Of a stretch of DNA of 64,000 nucleotides, positions 60,713 to 64,000 are shown in pieces. The position numbers were made by a program, and so were the translations under genes. How positions within the stretch are numbered: the stretch's first letter is position 1; each line of letters starts with the position of its first letter. This stretch comes from Argopecten irradians (Eukaryota > Mollusca > Bivalvia > Pectinida > Pectinidae), in contig NC_091135.1 of the NCBI RefSeq assembly GCF_041381155.1, forward strand, positions 3,055,620-3,119,619. The letters are read 5' to 3'. The notes below the pieces were generated by a model. It had not been told where the DNA came from. It saw only the letters and a list, made by a program, of their open reading frames with translations, and did no database searches.

Positions 60713-60730
60713 AGCGCCCCCTAGCGGTAG
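60713..60730 (+). promoter_or_regulatory. CTCF-like motif
   Basis: AGCGCCCCCTAGCGGTAG matches the core of the bilaterian CTCF site (GCGCCCCCTAGTGG). It is a strikingly GC-rich island in AT-rich DNA. Motif resemblance only. Confidence 0.35.
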
Positions 60731-60739
60731 GTGAAACGG

Positions 60740-62196
60740 GCGTAATGTTTATTCTAGTTTGAAATAATAACGTTTGTATCTGTCCTTTCTTCTACGTAGT
60801 ACATGTACTTCCTTTTCACAAAATGAATCAATATCATTAAAATAAAACCACGCAATGTAACTCACAAGCTTGTGCAATTAAAATAGCTGTAGAGAAATAA
60901 TGGAAAAGAAATAGGTTACATTCTAAAAATACGTGCTAAGTAACGTAAATCTGTCTATAAATGAGTATCAAAAAGATGAATATTTTCCGACAGCTCATTT
61001 AAAAATTGATAAAACCAACGTGTTACCATAAATAGAATTTGCATATGAAGTTTTGAAATGAAGTAGAACAAGCGTGACCCTATGTAATAAATTATATAGG
61101 GTTACATGTACCACGATAGGCTGGGAACGAGTAATTTTAAACAGTGGTCACTGCAGCTAACTTTGTTAGAAATAAAATAAAATTGTTATACATTAAAAGA
61201 GAAGTCAAAGTTTCAAACAAATCTACTTCCTGCTACTTTAAGTTAAATCAGACACAAATATATTTTACCTCATTGATTATGGTGTTACATGTAAATCCAG
61301 TCCCTGTTCATCTTTAAGTCACTTTTCTGTAGCGTGACTGTTTCAGTACCTATTCTAGTACCTTCTTACTACTTAGTTTTCTACGCTCTTCATACCACAT
61401 CAAAGTATTCATCTGGTGTGTTGGTATAATTGATCATGTTTCTGATGTGCCAAGATCTACAAATGCTGATATTATTATTCATAGAGATATCAATGTAAAC
61501 AATGAATAATATTCAGTCAAACTTTCACATTATTTAAAATAGGATTCGAATAATTATGTGAATATTCCATCCCAATTCATGTTATCTTCATTAAAAATAA
61601 TACCTTTGTTGAAATGGTCTGGTATCATCTCCTCGAATCTGTGTTGACCATTTAGTTATCAACTGACGTACAAAGAGAAAAGCTCAATGAATCTTCGCAG
61701 GTATGATATTGTAGACATTTTGCCGATCAAAACTCGAAGAAAATTTGATCCCGAAATGTTTAGAAATTAATAAGTCATATACATCGTTAAAGCCACATAT
61801 CGAAAATATGAATTTGCTCAGATTTAATTCCATCGTTTTAGTTCAAGTCTCGAAAAAAACCGCAAAAATACCCGATAATACGATTTCATATTCATACTTT
61901 TATTATACCTTTACTACTATACTTTATTTTTACTCAACGTAATATATTAATATACATGTTTCAATTGATTAAATATGAAATATTATATAGTTCCTAAGTA
62001 AAGTAGATGTTTATAAAACAGTAAGAACAATATCAATATGGTAGATTCATTTAAAATTCCATAGTTCAAAATGATTTATAATATATAAATAATGAGAATC
62101 CATTGATAGTATTTATATATAGTGTCTACATTAAAGATACAGATATTTTATTTGTCATAACCTCAATTTAATATTCATGATTGGCTTCTAATATAC
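60740..62196. other. Unassigned AT-rich DNA
   Basis: No gene or recognisable repeat. Confidence 0.4.
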
Positions 62197-63638
62197 ATGA
62201 GTGGACTGACCAAAGGAGAACAAGCTATTATAGAGATTCCAGGTATGTATGCTTTGATGATTTGGAATATAACTAGATTAGTAATGCGGTGTGTATATGT
62301 CTCCGTCATACTAGCGAGCGATTCGGAAGTGACACTTCTGTCCATAAGACAGTCTTCGTACATTTGTATATTATGTACGTATATCGAGTAGGTATGGGAA
62401 GTCGTGTAATTATGATTTATAGAGATAAGGTGCCAGTTATAACCGTACTCCTGACCCCAGATCACAGCCAGGTCACGTAATATATATACAGCTACTTCGT
62501 CAGCGTACGGCGTTTATTTCTTATTTATTGTAGTAGGCACCGATGTGCATCTATGCCGAACGTGCATAGATATAGCCCATTACACCTACACCAGATATAT
62601 TCATTAATGAATAAAAAAGCTGTAAACAAAATCCCGTGTGTTACCTTTATTTTGATTGGTTTGAAGTGTGTAATTGGTATATTTTGATTGGTTATATGAG
62701 TAACATCGTGTTAGATGTTCGACTCCACCTTAGGAACCAATTACAGAAATATGTCTAGTGTTTACACCTGACAATACGTGCGCTAGTTTTTTGTTCCGGC
62801 CGATCGTCGTCACAGCCAACCTGTCCACTTACGGTCAAGCTGGTCATCCATCAAACATCGTGACCGCGGAAAAAGGGTCTTTCGCCATCACCTATAGTTA
62901 GTCAAGAATCATGACTCGTTTTTCACTCTGATATATGGACTAGGGATTTCCTTTCTGGTAAGTTTAAACATTTTCACTCTAGGGCCTATTTAATTAGACA
63001 CGTGTTTCTAACACGTTCAGTTCTCGGAACCTAAATAATGAGAGTGTAAAAGGTGGGTAAAAAGTGTTACTAATCCCGTGCGCCCCAAGCGATGTTAATT
63101 ATTTATTAACACTATCTCCATGTATGTTATAAGTAACGCCAAATTCATGGAAGAAAATCACTTATTTGTATTTTTAGAGATCCTTGTTTGTTCACCATTC
63201 TCATTAAAATCATATATTTAAAGTTTCTGTTGGCCTCATTGGATACAGACACTCAACTATCCTTTTCATAATAAAATAAGGAAAACAGCAACCATTATTT
63301 AAAACTTATATGAATCATGATTTCAAAATATTCATATCTTAATATTGTTTGGAATTTTAAAAAACAAAAACAAACAAAAAACCTATAGAATGATTTCATT
63401 TTCGATCATCAAGACATAAATATCATATATCTTTTGGACACATATGTTTTAAGCATGACAGTTTTGTCTAAAGTAGCAATTTACTAGTGGTATATCATAT
63501 TATAATGATCATGTCTTTATCACTATAGTTACCGAGGCAAAAGCCGGTTATGACAATGTGAGCTATATATGTATTGCATCCTCTAAAACATCCGACAGAC
63601 AGTTTGTTTTACAGAGTAAATTACGTTCTTACATATAA
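62197..63638 (+). CDS. Candidate two-exon small gene or gene start, unknown product
   Basis: Exon 62197-62242 begins ATG, encodes MSGLTKGEQAIIEIP and ends CCAG/GTATGT. Exon 63529-63638 follows TTATCACTATAG and stays open for 36 codons in the matching phase (VTEAKAGYDNVSYICIASSK, then TSDRQF) to a TAA. A GTAAAT donor shortly before the stop (about 63616) could carry the gene past the window edge. No family is recognised. The exons are short, so chance pairing cannot be excluded. Between them, around 62930-62958, a TTTCTG/GTAAGTTT donor might mark a separate leader exon. Confidence 0.25.
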
Positions 63639-63639
63639 G

Positions 63640-64000
63640 TATCGTCAAATCAGTGCGGATAAAATAACACAATGCATATCGCCAAAATGTTTTCAGTAGC
63701 AAGGATATCTGACTATCACTTCAGTTTTGCCATGGGTTCAGGGATGGATATAACGACAGTGTTAGTAACCAATAGATTATAAAGGATGTCGCTATCCCTA
63801 CTGCCGATAACGCTTGTAGTGAGGAGTGTTGCTATTTATCAAAAACTCAATGTACATCCGTCTGTTGTCTCCTTGGACAGATGGTCAAATCGTTGACTGC
63901 TATTTATAAATGAACCGCGCGTATTACATTGTAGAACGCTTCACATAAGAGAACCACTTCGATAGAGAACAGTATGATAATAGCTGTGATAATGTATTGA
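63640..64000. other. Unassigned DNA at the right edge
   Basis: No feature recognised. Confidence 0.3.

Noticed and set aside
1-64000. tRNA, rRNA or snRNA genes
   Set aside because: Looked for by eye for T-loop GGTTCRAATCC-type strings and none formed a cloverleaf. A covariance-model scan would be needed to exclude them.

Overview
This is eukaryotic nuclear DNA, AT-rich and low in gene density. It carries spliced genes with GT-AG introns, polyadenylation signals, a Penelope-like retroelement, a SINE with an AAAC-type tail, and many short hairpin or TIR elements. The mixture of interspersed elements looks lophotrochozoan, most likely a bivalve mollusc. That placement is inference from repeat style and protein similarity remembered, not searched. 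Roughly 18 kb (over a quarter) is tandem repeat in five arrays.

Layout. 1-3440: 64-bp satellite with a 593-bp higher-order block. 6180-8105 and 13196-20285: two minisatellite arrays (45 bp and 45/46 bp) that are diverged copies of one family in opposite orientation. Between them lie remnants or weak exons of a BEN-domain gene, and a TTAA-flanked short transposon. 20844-23830: a degraded Penelope-like element on the minus strand, with a SINE and a composite hairpin element inserted in it. 24241-27462: a 2.9-kb imperfect palindrome between about 200-bp direct repeats. 27753-30831: further short DNA transposons. 32878-36954: three phase-compatible candidate exons of an unrecognised gene.

39219-47739: the best gene in the window, a complete ten-coding-exon membrane dipeptidase (renal dipeptidase/DPEP family, 450 aa). 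It has all the expected metal-binding motifs and an N-terminal membrane anchor. The start of its intron 8 holds a 2.2-kb array of a 38-bp unit. The first unit is the exon 8/intron 8 junction itself, so the array repeats a consensus 5' splice site more than fifty times. The exon 2/intron 2 junction is tandemly duplicated too.

51047-51490 (minus): a fragment of an MFS transporter gene broken by an in-frame stop. It runs directly into a 3.3-kb minisatellite (51484-54780) whose unit contains the CRE palindrome TGACGTCA. 55423-58394 (minus): a compact, well-supported three-exon gene with TATA box, leader exon, signal peptide and poly(A) signal. It encodes an unrecognised secreted Met/Pro-rich 104-aa protein. 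58400-64000: mostly unassigned DNA with one short TIR element, a CTCF-like motif, and a pair of phase-compatible candidate exons near the right edge.

The genes show no obvious shared pathway. The unifying theme is local amplification of short segments at exon edges.
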